DNA of 24,474 nucleotides from a virus, in IMG/VR virus record IMGVR_UViG_3300008459_000376, positions 1 through 24,474 of that record; one strand, 5' to 3'. A program made the translations under genes and the position numbers. Below, in pieces: positions 6,845-14,510 of the stretch (position 1 is its first letter; every line of letters starts with the position of its first letter). A model generated the notes under the pieces. The model was given only the letters and a program-made list of their open reading frames with translations. It was not told where the DNA came from and did not search any database.

Positions 6845-7645
6845 CTAATTTTTGAAATCAAAAAACTCGTTAATTTTTGAATTCTGTTCATATTTTTGAA
6901 AATTATGATTAAACACATTCATATTAAAATCTGGTTTTTTAATCTTCTCATACCCACCAAGTTTTACTCTTTTTTCAAAAAGTAAATCTATTTCTTTTGG
7001 ATTTTTCAACCCATTGTATTCATCGTATTTTTTCAAAATGTTTTTGGATGATTTTGATAAGGGATAGATATATCTAAACATCAATCCACGAATTCTATCA
7101 ATCCCTTTGTAATCACAAAAATCGTGTGTTAGCCAGAATACTTTCTCTACACCCTTCCATTCTGCGTTTTCTTTGCATAATTGTTTAGCACTCCGAGGAT
7201 GTATCTTTTCACCACTTACCCTATCCATATAAACATCGGTTTTGAAACTACCAATGTATCGGAAGTTTGATGCTTGATACACAAACCCACATTTTCCCAT
7301 AATACCATCGGCGAGAGTGTATATAAATTTAACATCGGTATTTTCTCTCACCCAATCCAATAGGACTTTAATAGCCTGAGAACCAAAGTTACTTCCATTT
7401 TTATCGGGTCTAAAACACATTTTACCTATTTCAAAATAATCGGTAGTAACCATATTATCTTTGTAAAATATCTTTTGAATAGTTTGTAGGGGTTGTGTTC
7501 CCCAACCTAATGTAATAACACCAACCAATTCATTATTATCATAATACCCTAAATACCATTTAGTCAATCTTGGTAAGATTTTACTATAATGATATTGTTG
7601 TATAAATGGTATTGCTGTATTTTTATGTATTGGTTTTATTTCCAT
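6845..7645 (-). CDS. Mom-like GNAT-fold DNA adenine modification protein
   Basis: Resembles the phage Mu Mom family, a GNAT-fold group that converts adenine in DNA to a bulky N6-carbamoylmethyl-type derivative and protects phage DNA from restriction. Motifs: HYSK (19-22), LVGVITLGWG (40-49), FEIGKMC (71-77), NFGS (86-89) and YTLADGIMGKCGFVYQAS (109-126), which corresponds to the family signature 'ADxxxGxxGxxYQA' followed by a Y-x-G (NFRYIG). At 266 aa it has about 110 residues more C-terminally than the minimal core, including a basic tail. It starts 7 nt after the stop of the adjacent DNA methyltransferase, so both are very probably co-expressed. In Mu, mom needs Dam methylation for expression; no such control is visible here. 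It might modify a different base. Confidence 0.78.
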   Translation of the reverse strand: MEIKPIHKNTAIPFIQQYHYSKILPRLTKWYLGYYDNNELVGVITLGWGTQPLQTIQKIFYKDNMVTTDYFEIGKMCFRPDKNGSNFGSQAIKVLLDWVRENTDVKFIYTLADGIMGKCGFVYQASNFRYIGSFKTDVYMDRVSGEKIHPRSAKQLCKENAEWKGVEKVFWLTHDFCDYKGIDRIRGLMFRYIYPLSKSSKNILKKYDEYNGLKNPKEIDLLFEKRVKLGGYEKIKKPDFNMNVFNHNFQKYEQNSKINEFFDFKN

Positions 7646-7652
7646 TTAACCC

Positions 7653-8957
7653 TTATCCGAAAAACTGATTCACTTTTTCTTCCACTTCCCTTCTCACTTC
7701 CACCTTTTTTCCAGTTGGTGTTTCTAGTATAATTGGTTTTTTCTTTTCGGACTCAATTCTTGATTTAGCAATCTCAAAGTATTCAGTTTCTCTTTCTATA
7801 CCGATAAACTCCATTCCTTCCCTCACTGCTGCCTTACCAGTACTTCCACTTCCCATAAATGGGTCAAGGACTATTCCACCTTTTGGAGTAACTAAACGGA
7901 TTAGATAGGCCATCAAATCGGTTGGTTTTACGGTTGGGTGGTTGTTCTTCGCAGTTGTTCTACCACTTTCATCATCACCAACCAAAGCAGGGCCTGCATT
8001 GGCTCTCATTCCTTGTGTTAGTTTATCTTCTAAATGTTCCAACCCTTCATTTCTATCAGTTTTAGAAGTTTTTGGACAATAAAAGAAACGAGATGCTCCA
8101 CCACTATCCCCATATGTATCTCTATAACTAGTATCACTATCGTAATGGCCGTATGTGTTTACATTACTTTCACTCATTTTACGAGCAGTTCCAGCTTTCA
8201 TAAAACCACTAGTCAATACTCCTGTTTGTTCATCCAATATCTTACCAGCTTCTTCATCAAAGATTATGTTTGCTGGAAATCTACCATTTGGATTACCTTC
8301 AATAAACTTATCACCATTACTCATACTATTATTGTTGAAACCATGTTTTGGTGAAAGTGGGCCATTTCCATCTACTTGAAACCTACCAAGTTCTTCATCA
8401 GTTTCAATCCTACAACCATCTATGTTTATTCCACCAGTTCCCCACTTTAACACATTATCTACTACCGTTTTTTCACTTATAGGTTTTCTCCCAATTACAA
8501 TAGGTTCGTGAGCAGGTTTAAGAGCAGTGCCCCAACCTTGATATTCATCTATTTTATGCCCTATGTTCATAGATTTAGGAAACCCACTACCATACACCCA
8601 CATCATTTGGTCTCTAATCTCAAATCCAGCGTTCTCCACACCACTTGCCAATCGGTGATACATTCTACTTCCACCAAATGCTAACATATACCCACCTGGT
8701 TTTAGAACTCTGTAACATTCCGTAGACCATTCGGTTACCCATTTCTCAAACTCAATGTTATCAGCGAGAGTAGTCATTTTCATACCTGCACCCAACCCTT
8801 TAACAACTTGTGATTTGGTTTCTTTGGTTGCTTTTACCTTATCCCAATCCTTACCCATAAATGATAATCCATACGGCGGGTCAGTAACAATACTATCCAC
8901 CGAATTATCATCTAATTCTTTAAGTTTATCTAAACAATCTCCTAATAATAATTTCAT
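7653..8957 (-). CDS. DNA methyltransferase (N6-adenine or N4-cytosine, beta-type motif order)
   Basis: Transfers a methyl group from S-adenosylmethionine to an exocyclic amino group of adenine or cytosine. The catalytic motif IV DPPYGL (26-31) comes first; a long variable region (about 130-330) would hold target recognition; then HPTVKP (340-345) and the SAM-binding motif I DPFMGSGSTG (365-374) with FIGIERE following. This order defines the beta class. No restriction endonuclease is next door, so it is an orphan, phage-protective or regulatory enzyme. The 434-aa length is typical. Immediately downstream is the Mom-like gene (7-nt gap). Target sequence cannot be deduced here. Confidence 0.93.
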   Translation of the reverse strand: MKLLLGDCLDKLKELDDNSVDSIVTDPPYGLSFMGKDWDKVKATKETKSQVVKGLGAGMKMTTLADNIEFEKWVTEWSTECYRVLKPGGYMLAFGGSRMYHRLASGVENAGFEIRDQMMWVYGSGFPKSMNIGHKIDEYQGWGTALKPAHEPIVIGRKPISEKTVVDNVLKWGTGGINIDGCRIETDEELGRFQVDGNGPLSPKHGFNNNSMSNGDKFIEGNPNGRFPANIIFDEEAGKILDEQTGVLTSGFMKAGTARKMSESNVNTYGHYDSDTSYRDTYGDSGGASRFFYCPKTSKTDRNEGLEHLEDKLTQGMRANAGPALVGDDESGRTTAKNNHPTVKPTDLMAYLIRLVTPKGGIVLDPFMGSGSTGKAAVREGMEFIGIERETEYFEIAKSRIESEKKKPIILETPTGKKVEVRREVEEKVNQFFG

Positions 8958-8959
8958 AA

Positions 8960-10318
8960 TTAGCCCATATTTTCAACATACTTTTTGTGAAGTAGTTGTT
9001 TTGTTTCTAATTGTCCACTTGCTGCCTCTTTGGTTGCGAGAATACCATCTGGAGTATTTCCTTCATATACTTCAATAAAACCCGTATTAGTATCCATCTT
9101 ACAAGGGAAAGTAATTCCATCTTGTCCGAATCGGTTTTTCATCACATGGCAACGAGCAGTGTTATTTAGTTTATCTTTACTCTTTCTACTCCAGCTCATA
9201 ATAAAATCTGCATTCATTACTTTAGCGTATGAATCTGCGATTTTATCTGCTTCAATAACCTCACTATCAATTGCTGAACGATTGGTTTGTGATGCTGTCC
9301 AAACAGGTATTCCTAACTCACCACCCATACCACGAAGGTCAATATACACACCACCTTGTTCGGCGTAAGTAGAATCGGTTTTGTTTGAATGAGATAATAA
9401 CAAATCGGCGTAATCCACGATAATCAAATCGGGTTTATTACCACTAGCAATCATCTTTTCAATATGTGCTTGTAGTTTTTTAACACTAACCCCCTTTGGT
9501 GGATAATACTTGATAAGTAGTTTACCACGAAGACCTTTAATCTTTTGATAAACCTCTTCTGTTTTTTCTTTTAACTGAGCAGATGGGATATGGGTAAAAA
9601 CCGTATCATATCGTGCACCTACATAGTGTTCGGATAATTCCATTGTATAATGAACTACCGAAAGGCCTTGTCTTACTGCGGATGCACCAAGTGCCGTTAG
9701 AATCCAAGTTTTACCAACTCCTGATGGTGCAACTACTACACCTAATTCGCCAGGACCTAATCCACCATCCATCAAATCGTTTATAGGTTTCCAATCAGTT
9801 AGAACGGTATCTCTTTTTTCATCAGTTGAGCGTTCAGCAAAATCCACTAGATAATCGTGTCCTAAATCATTTTCAATACCAACTTTCATTGCTTTATCTA
9901 CCAATTCTTTGATTCTATCATAAGAACCAGCCTTGAGTAAATCAACTGATTGAAGGATTACATTTTTAAGGTTTTGGTTTTTACAAAAATCGGTAAATTC
10001 ATTTTTGATATAATCCATATCAACATTACCAACTTGAGTATAAATGTGTTTTAATTGGTCAACTACCGTTTTCTTTAAAACATCATTATCCATCTTGGAT
10101 AGCTGAGATTTGAATACATCAAGGGTTGGATTTTTCCTATATTCTTTGTGGTAATCAAGTATTTCTGCAACAATCCATTTATTTGCTTCACTTTCAAAAA
10201 ATTTGGTAGTTGTAATTTCCGAAATAGTATCTAAAAACTTACTATCGGTTAGTAAAGCCGATATAACTTTTGATTGAAACGATTGACCATATTTTGATAA
10301 AGTATCTACTTCCTGCAT
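8960..10318 (-). CDS. Replicative DNA helicase, DnaB/T4 gp41-like
   Basis: Hexameric 5'-3' helicase that unwinds DNA ahead of the phage polymerase. Residues ~1-160 resemble the helical N-terminal domain; the RecA-like motor has Walker A APSGVGKT (197-204), a GxxxVxxxTMELS segment (218-229, motif 1a) and Walker B LIIVDYADLL (298-307). Length 452 aa is normal. It ends 2 nt before the methyltransferase start. It has a dedicated promoter (10336-10367) overlapped by two short dyads that could be operators. No primase was seen in the window. Confidence 0.92.
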   Translation of the reverse strand: MQEVDTLSKYGQSFQSKVISALLTDSKFLDTISEITTTKFFESEANKWIVAEILDYHKEYRKNPTLDVFKSQLSKMDNDVLKKTVVDQLKHIYTQVGNVDMDYIKNEFTDFCKNQNLKNVILQSVDLLKAGSYDRIKELVDKAMKVGIENDLGHDYLVDFAERSTDEKRDTVLTDWKPINDLMDGGLGPGELGVVVAPSGVGKTWILTALGASAVRQGLSVVHYTMELSEHYVGARYDTVFTHIPSAQLKEKTEEVYQKIKGLRGKLLIKYYPPKGVSVKKLQAHIEKMIASGNKPDLIIVDYADLLLSHSNKTDSTYAEQGGVYIDLRGMGGELGIPVWTASQTNRSAIDSEVIEADKIADSYAKVMNADFIMSWSRKSKDKLNNTARCHVMKNRFGQDGITFPCKMDTNTGFIEVYEGNTPDGILATKEAASGQLETKQLLHKKYVENMG

Positions 10319-10335
10319 TGTTTGTAAAATTTATA

Positions 10336-10367
10336 CAAAGATACGAAAATTGTATGAATTATACAAG
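10336..10367 (-). promoter_or_regulatory. Bacteroidota-type promoter of the helicase gene with dyads
   Basis: TATCTTTG at 10336-10343 (preceded by TTTTCG) with CTTG exactly 20 nt upstream, a 3/4 match to the -33 TTTG. Perfect dyad TTGTAT-N5-ATACAA occupies 10350-10366, between the promoter boxes, and a second one (TTTGTA-N7-TACAAA) overlaps the -7 box and leader. The ATG at 10318 is less than 20 nt from the -7 box. Confidence 0.6.
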
Positions 10368-10399
10368 TTCCGTAATAATTTTATTTTTGTAAAATTGAA

Positions 10400-10675
10400 T
10401 TAAAGGTATTGGTTTATAAAAAGTGGTGTCATTTCTCCCACATAAGCATAAAAACAATTATATTCTAAAAATTCAAAGGCCTCGGTATAATCCATCTCAT
10501 CATCAAATTCCTCTAACTTCATAACCATTAGTTCTTTTCCATAAACTAATCTACCTTCATCGGTAATTCCAATAATTGCATTATCATAAAAATCAGGGTC
10601 ACCATCAGGACCATCTGGTTTTAGTGCACTTGCATATTCTGCTGCATCTAATATATCTACTAAGTTTATTTCCAT
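10400..10675 (-). CDS. Hypothetical acidic 91-aa protein
   Basis: Not recognised. A strongly acidic protein with a Pro/Gly/Asp loop (KPDGPDGDPDFYD, residues 19-31), a central beta hairpin-like part (AIIGITDEGRLVYG) and an acidic helix (EFDDEMDYTEAFEFLE). No membrane segment. It follows the FEN-type nuclease with 6 nt between stop and start, so it is in the replication operon. The pattern is that of small phage accessory proteins of unknown role. Confidence 0.7.
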   Translation of the reverse strand: MEINLVDILDAAEYASALKPDGPDGDPDFYDNAIIGITDEGRLVYGKELMVMKLEEFDDEMDYTEAFEFLEYNCFYAYVGEMTPLFINQYL

Positions 10676-10681
10676 ATTTGT

Positions 10682-11737
10682 TTAATCGGTTATGAAGTTT
10701 CCAAATGTTCCCTTTGTCCAATCGTTAATATCACCGAAATTATTAACTACTTTATATTTTAGAAGTATTTTGAGAAAATCAATTTTGTTCAAGGGTTTAA
10801 TTTCTTGGTTAAATCTATCCAAAACCTGCATCTTGATTACTCCACTTATATCAACATCTTTTAGTTGCATAAGTTTTTGGTTCATGAGGATTTGATCTTT
10901 TGCTTCAAGAATATCATTATATAACTTAATCTTACCTTTTGTTTCTACCTTTTTAGTTTCACATAAGTTAAACAAATCTTCTACGGATACTTCTTTTTGT
11001 TCGGTTATTTCGGGAAATCTTTTGATTAAGGTTTTAATACCACACCCATATACACCTGGTATATTATCAGATGAATCTCCATCCAAGATTCGGTATAAAA
11101 GAATATTTTCTGATTCAATTCCATATTCTTCTCTTACCGCCTTTTTATTATAAATTTTCTTTTTGGTTGGTGACCAAACGATGGTCTTATCATCAACTAA
11201 TTGTAGGAAATCCTTATCAGTTGACATGACCACCGCTTGTTCATCCTCTTTTAACAATTGAGTTGTAATATAAGCCATAACATCATCGGCTTCTACTCCA
11301 TCATAAATCATCGTTGTAACCGGAAGATAATTCAGAACCTCATTTAACCAAACGAATTGGCGTTTCATGGATTCCTTTTCATCTTCATCATTCATCATAC
11401 CTGCGTATGCCCGATTTACTCTGAGTTGATTCCCTTCTCGTTGTGCCTTATATCCCTCAAATTGTTTTTTACGAGTCTGAGAGCCACCTTTACCATCAAA
11501 TACTACAATACATCTTGTTGGTTGAACCATTCGAATTGCGTAACCTATTGACTTTAATACACCCACCACACCACCAACGTGGTCTCCATCATCATTCATT
11601 GTAGGAATGGATGTCCAACATCTGATAAATGTATTTAACCCATCGATAATTAGAACACGAGAATTTTTGTGTTTATCGATATTTTGGGTTCGTTCTGTTT
11701 CAACCGAATTCAAAATGTTTTTGTAGAGTTCCTTCAT
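10682..11737 (-). CDS. 5'-3' exonuclease / flap endonuclease (T4 RNase H-like FEN family)
   Basis: Removes RNA primers and flaps during replication. The acidic metal-binding residues of the FEN/PIN fold are visible: D32 (LIIDGLN), D81 (VVFDGKGG), E149-D151-D152 (DGVEADDVMAYI), D174 and D176 (STDKDF), then D221 and D224 (LDGDSSDNIPG) leading into a helix-hairpin-helix-like VYGCGIKT. At 351 aa it is a little longer than T4 RNase H (305 aa), with extra N- and C-terminal residues. It sits directly after the short gene that follows the recombinase. It could also be called a DNA polymerase I-type 5' nuclease; no polymerase domain is attached. Confidence 0.9.
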   Translation of the reverse strand: MKELYKNILNSVETERTQNIDKHKNSRVLIIDGLNTFIRCWTSIPTMNDDGDHVGGVVGVLKSIGYAIRMVQPTRCIVVFDGKGGSQTRKKQFEGYKAQREGNQLRVNRAYAGMMNDEDEKESMKRQFVWLNEVLNYLPVTTMIYDGVEADDVMAYITTQLLKEDEQAVVMSTDKDFLQLVDDKTIVWSPTKKKIYNKKAVREEYGIESENILLYRILDGDSSDNIPGVYGCGIKTLIKRFPEITEQKEVSVEDLFNLCETKKVETKGKIKLYNDILEAKDQILMNQKLMQLKDVDISGVIKMQVLDRFNQEIKPLNKIDFLKILLKYKVVNNFGDINDWTKGTFGNFITD

Positions 11738-11740
11738 TAT

Positions 11741-11950
11741 TTATTTGGAAAAATATTTATCAAGTGCTTTTAATCTATCATCTGCATCCACCAACATCTT
11801 TAATGCATCTTCTGCATTAGTATAAAAGTCAGTTGTTGAATGGTCACCAATACCTACACCAGTGTTTCCCAATAAATCTAAAGTTAAAAGTGCTTTGGCC
11901 TTGTCAGCCTCTGCAGATGTTTTTAACATTGTAATTAAGTTCTTATTCAT
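11741..11950 (-). CDS. Hypothetical 69-aa helical protein after the recombinase
   Basis: Not recognised. Starting at the ATG at 11950 gives MNKNLITMLKTSAEADKAKA..., a mostly helical protein with a small TTDFYTNAEDAL motif and a basic C-terminus. The frame is open further upstream to 12013, but that region overlaps the recombinase C-terminal codons and reads like an out-of-frame extension (TTWKLPWVEKEW), so I prefer the internal start, which follows the recombinase stop by 16 nt. An ATG overlapping the recombinase stop (11974) is a second option. Function unknown; placed in the recombination operon. Confidence 0.65.
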   Translation of the reverse strand: MNKNLITMLKTSAEADKAKALLTLDLLGNTGVGIGDHSTTDFYTNAEDALKMLVDADDRLKALDKYFSK

Positions 11951-11966
11951 TATTTCAATTTTTAAA

Positions 11967-13091
11967 TTAATCATCCATTCCTTCTCCACCCATGGTAATT
12001 TCCATGTTGTCAATATCTAGTGTATCTGATTTATATTGTAAAATTGTTTCTTCACAAATTTTCTTGTAAATCTGCTCTTTCAAATCAAGTCTTTCTTCCA
12101 TCAGTTGGATGAAATCTTTTGATTGAAATTTTACTTCTTCACCAGTTTCAGTATCTACATAGGTATACCATGCACCTGCCTGTTTAACTACCTTGTTCTC
12201 CTTCATTACACCTAACCACGAACCGTAGTTATCAATTCCCCTATCAAAATAAATTTCAAAATCAGTTGAACGAAGTGGTGGGCCCATACGATTCTTCACT
12301 ACTTGAGCACGAACCTTCATCCCCACAATTTTATCTTGTCCACCAACCTTCATTTTAATTTGACCAGTTCCTTTCAATCTCAATCTAACCGAAGCGTGGA
12401 ATGCTAGTGCCTTACCACCACTTGTAGTCCAAGGGTCACCAAACGGCATTGCGTTCATCTTCTGTCTTAATTGATTTGTGTAAACCAAAAGAATTTTCTG
12501 TCTACCAATCATGTTGGTAATCTTTCTCATCGCCTTTGAAATGATAATTGCTTTATCGGTAGCATAACCATCTTTACCATAATCCGATGCAAGTTCTGCC
12601 TTTGATGAAGCAGCAGCAACAGAATCAGTTACAATAGTTACTAATCTATCTTTAGAAGTTTCCCTAACCTTTTCAATAATAGTTTCGGTAAAATCAAAGA
12701 TTTGTTCTACTGAATCTGCTGATACATAGAGTAATTTAGAAATATCCACACCGATTGCTTCTAAAAATTCTCTACTTACTGCAGTTTCTGTATCGATTAG
12801 TACCGCTACACCTCCCAACTTTTGAGTTTCGGCTAGGAGGTGTGCGGATAATAGTGATTTACCTGATTGTTCTAATCCAGTTACTTCAACTATTCTACCA
12901 ACTGGCAAACCACCATAAGGGCGGTTAGAAATTGCAACATCCAACATTGCACATCCAGTAGATACCCAACCATCAACATTAGTTGGTGCCTCATCTTCAT
13001 CCAAGAAGAATGCTACCTTCTGGTCTTTGGAATGTTTATTTAGTTCACCCGCTAGGATATCTGCTAAATCCAATTCTTGTTTTTTTGCCAT
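11967..13091 (-). CDS. uvsX: RecA/UvsX-like recombinase
   Basis: Strand-exchange ATPase for recombination-dependent replication and repair. Walker A is GLEQSGKS (72-79) and Walker B LVTIVTDSVA (151-160); RQKILLVYTNQLRQKM corresponds to the L1-preceding RecA segment with the conserved 'NQ', and TSGGKALAFHASVRLRLK to the L2/GGxALKFYASxR motif. Length 374 aa lies between bacterial RecA (~350) and T4 UvsX (391). The acidic C-terminus (GGEGMDD) is typical. It follows the ssDNA-binding protein by 13 nt, a natural partner, as in T4 where gp32 and UvsX cooperate. Confidence 0.93.
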   Translation of the reverse strand: MAKKQELDLADILAGELNKHSKDQKVAFFLDEDEAPTNVDGWVSTGCAMLDVAISNRPYGGLPVGRIVEVTGLEQSGKSLLSAHLLAETQKLGGVAVLIDTETAVSREFLEAIGVDISKLLYVSADSVEQIFDFTETIIEKVRETSKDRLVTIVTDSVAAASSKAELASDYGKDGYATDKAIIISKAMRKITNMIGRQKILLVYTNQLRQKMNAMPFGDPWTTSGGKALAFHASVRLRLKGTGQIKMKVGGQDKIVGMKVRAQVVKNRMGPPLRSTDFEIYFDRGIDNYGSWLGVMKENKVVKQAGAWYTYVDTETGEEVKFQSKDFIQLMEERLDLKEQIYKKICEETILQYKSDTLDIDNMEITMGGEGMDD

Positions 13092-13104
13092 AAATAAGTT
13101 TTAA

Positions 13105-13917
13105 TTACGAGTTAAAAAGGTCATCAAATGCAGCCTCTACATCGGAGGTTGATTTGGAAACTTTTGGTGTTTCTACTAGACCACCCATATCATGAGATAC
13201 TGATTTGTTAGTAGAAAGTGTTTCTTGTGTTACTGATTTTTCAGTTGTACTCTGTGCTGCTTTTGTAGGGTCTAACCAACTTTCCAATACATTCTTCAAT
13301 TCATCATAAGAAAGTTCTTGGTACAATTCAGTAATCGCAGTTTGTTCATCAAGGAATGATTTTGCCTTATCTGCATTTTCTGAAATTAGTGATTGGTTAG
13401 GTTTAACTCGGAGTGTTGTTGTTGGATACGATGTTCCTGCATCTTCTGCAGAAATATATTCTACGGTCAAGTCTCTACCCGAAGTTGGGTCAGTAATATC
13501 ACCATAATCAGGGTCTGCAATGTATCCAAGAATTTCTTGATATACGGTCTTACCAAATCCCCAAAAACGAACTCCTTCACCTTCTTCGCCACGAACAACA
13601 ATAGGTACGAAAGTTCTCAACTTTGGTTCCATAGCCTTGGCTGCCTTCCAATCTTCCTTATCACCCATTCTTTTTAGTTTCTCTGCAAACTCAACAATTG
13701 GGTCAGGTCTGCCGAAAGACATTGGTGAAAGATAAGTTTTGTTATTAATATTGTAGTGAAAATAAAGTTCGATAAATGGATTGTCTTTGTTGAATTTGTA
13801 AGGAACAATACGAACTTGATGTTTACCGGGTGTGGGTTTCCACAATGCATCGGTTTTCTTCTGTGTGTTTTGCAGTTTATTCAGTCTGCCTCTGATTGCA
13901 TTAATGTCTAGTGCCAT
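13105..13917 (-). CDS. ssb: gp32-like single-stranded DNA-binding protein, zinc-less
   Basis: Coats ssDNA and organises the replisome. The N-terminus (MALDINAIRGRLNKLQ) is the basic 'LAST-like' cooperativity segment, the OB-fold core contains FWGFGKTVYQEILGYIADP (118-136) and DITDPTSGRDLTVEY, typical of gp32 relatives, and the tail is Ser/Thr rich and ends in an acidic DVEAAFDDLFNS that recruits partners. Length 270 aa against 301 in T4. There is no cysteine at all, so the zinc ribbon of T4 gp32 is absent; YLSPMSFGRPDPIVE occupies that place. It is first in the replication operon and has a long leader with hairpins (13918-14052), which may mean autoregulation. Confidence 0.88.
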   Translation of the reverse strand: MALDINAIRGRLNKLQNTQKKTDALWKPTPGKHQVRIVPYKFNKDNPFIELYFHYNINNKTYLSPMSFGRPDPIVEFAEKLKRMGDKEDWKAAKAMEPKLRTFVPIVVRGEEGEGVRFWGFGKTVYQEILGYIADPDYGDITDPTSGRDLTVEYISAEDAGTSYPTTTLRVKPNQSLISENADKAKSFLDEQTAITELYQELSYDELKNVLESWLDPTKAAQSTTEKSVTQETLSTNKSVSHDMGGLVETPKVSKSTSDVEAAFDDLFNS

Positions 13918-13969
13918 CTTCTTTAAGTTTTTAGTGTTAATTAATTAATTTGTTTTATGGTTTTATTTA

Positions 13970-13986
13970 CGAGTCTTTCCTACTCG
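13970..13986 (-). promoter_or_regulatory. Hairpin in ssb leader (possible translational operator)
   Basis: Perfect five-base stem CGAGT / ACTCG with a 7-nt loop, about 50 nt before the ssb ATG in an otherwise AT-rich leader. T4 gene 32 is translationally autoregulated through a leader structure; a similar role is inferred only from position. Confidence 0.4.
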
Positions 13987-13995
13987 CGGTGTGTA

Positions 13996-14030
13996 CTTAT
14001 AAATATACGATTTACCGATTTTCGTATAAG
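13996..14030 (-). promoter_or_regulatory. Inverted repeat and second promoter-like box before ssb
   Basis: The arms CTTATACGA and TCGTATA(ttt)ATAAG form a dyad separated by 11 nt. The downstream arm contains TCGTATATTTA (14000-14010), the same shape as the other -7 boxes in this window with one mismatch to TAnnTTTG. It could be a second ssb promoter and its operator. Confidence 0.4.
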
Positions 14031-14044
14031 TTTTTTTGGAATTA

Positions 14045-14052
14045 CAAAGATA
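14045..14052 (-). promoter_or_regulatory. Promoter -7 box for the ssb operon
   Basis: TATCTTTG preceded by TTTTTCG, identical in the core to the boxes before the 84-aa gene and the helicase gene. No good -33 TTTG is found at 19-21 nt. It lies at the end of the preceding gene and gives an ssb leader of about 120 nt, the longest in the window. Confidence 0.5.
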
Positions 14053-14075
14053 CGAAAAATAGTTGGTATTACCTA

Positions 14076-14507
14076 CTACTTGGCCCATTTTTTATTAGAA
14101 ACAATTTGGGCAATGATACCATATACTGATAAATCTTGGTAGGTATCATTAATACTCTCACCCACTTTATCGGGTTGGCCAAATACTACTAATTGTTTTA
14201 GTCTATTGATTTTATCGTTCATTCGGAACCACAATCCTGTTAGTGAAAGTTTAATGTCATCGTTGGTTTCTAACGAAGTTCCTACCGAAATATTACTAGG
14301 ACCATAATTTAATTGTTTTTTACAAAACAACTCATATTGAGTAAACATGATTGCCTTGAACTCATCAGTCATTTCGGGATACATTTCTTCAACTTGCTTT
14401 ACTACCTCTGGTTCATCGTATTGTACTACTCTGATTTCCTCTTCTTTTGGTAGAATATTTAGTTGGATATTCTTTTTTGCTTCTTGTTTTATAACCTTTC
14501 TTTCCAT
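14076..14507 (-). CDS. DUF1599/Nmad1-like protein (possible nucleotide modification-associated, MazG-like fold)
   Basis: Residues 54-135 look like the DUF1599 family, proposed in the literature as a 'nucleotide modification associated domain': YELFCKKQLNYGPSNI (58-73), WFRMNDKINRLKQL (93-106) and GESINDTYQDLSVYGIIA (116-133), i.e. an 'N/D-Y-G', 'DKxxRLxxL' and 'ExxxDxxxDxxxY' series in an all-helical arrangement related to NTP pyrophosphatases. Such proteins may act on modified nucleotides. The N-terminal 50 residues are charged and not part of the domain. It lies just upstream of ssb and after a run of small unknown genes. The assignment is by remembered motif and not certain; a role linked to the TAGT/Mom genes is inference. 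Confidence 0.6.
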   Translation of the reverse strand: MERKVIKQEAKKNIQLNILPKEEEIRVVQYDEPEVVKQVEEMYPEMTDEFKAIMFTQYELFCKKQLNYGPSNISVGTSLETNDDIKLSLTGLWFRMNDKINRLKQLVVFGQPDKVGESINDTYQDLSVYGIIAQIVSNKKWAK

Positions 14508-14510
14508 AAT

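Noticed and set aside
7653-8957. Methyltransferase as half of a restriction-modification system
   Set aside because: No restriction endonuclease is adjacent; neighbours are phage helicase and Mom-like genes.
8034-9368. Several plus-strand open frames of 74-112 codons
   Set aside because: They lie opposite the methyltransferase and helicase genes, whose motifs are clear, and look like hydrophobic antisense translations.
11951-12013. Extended start for the gene after the recombinase (90 aa)
   Set aside because: The extension overlaps recombinase codons and has an unrelated composition; the ATG at 11950 gives a better protein.
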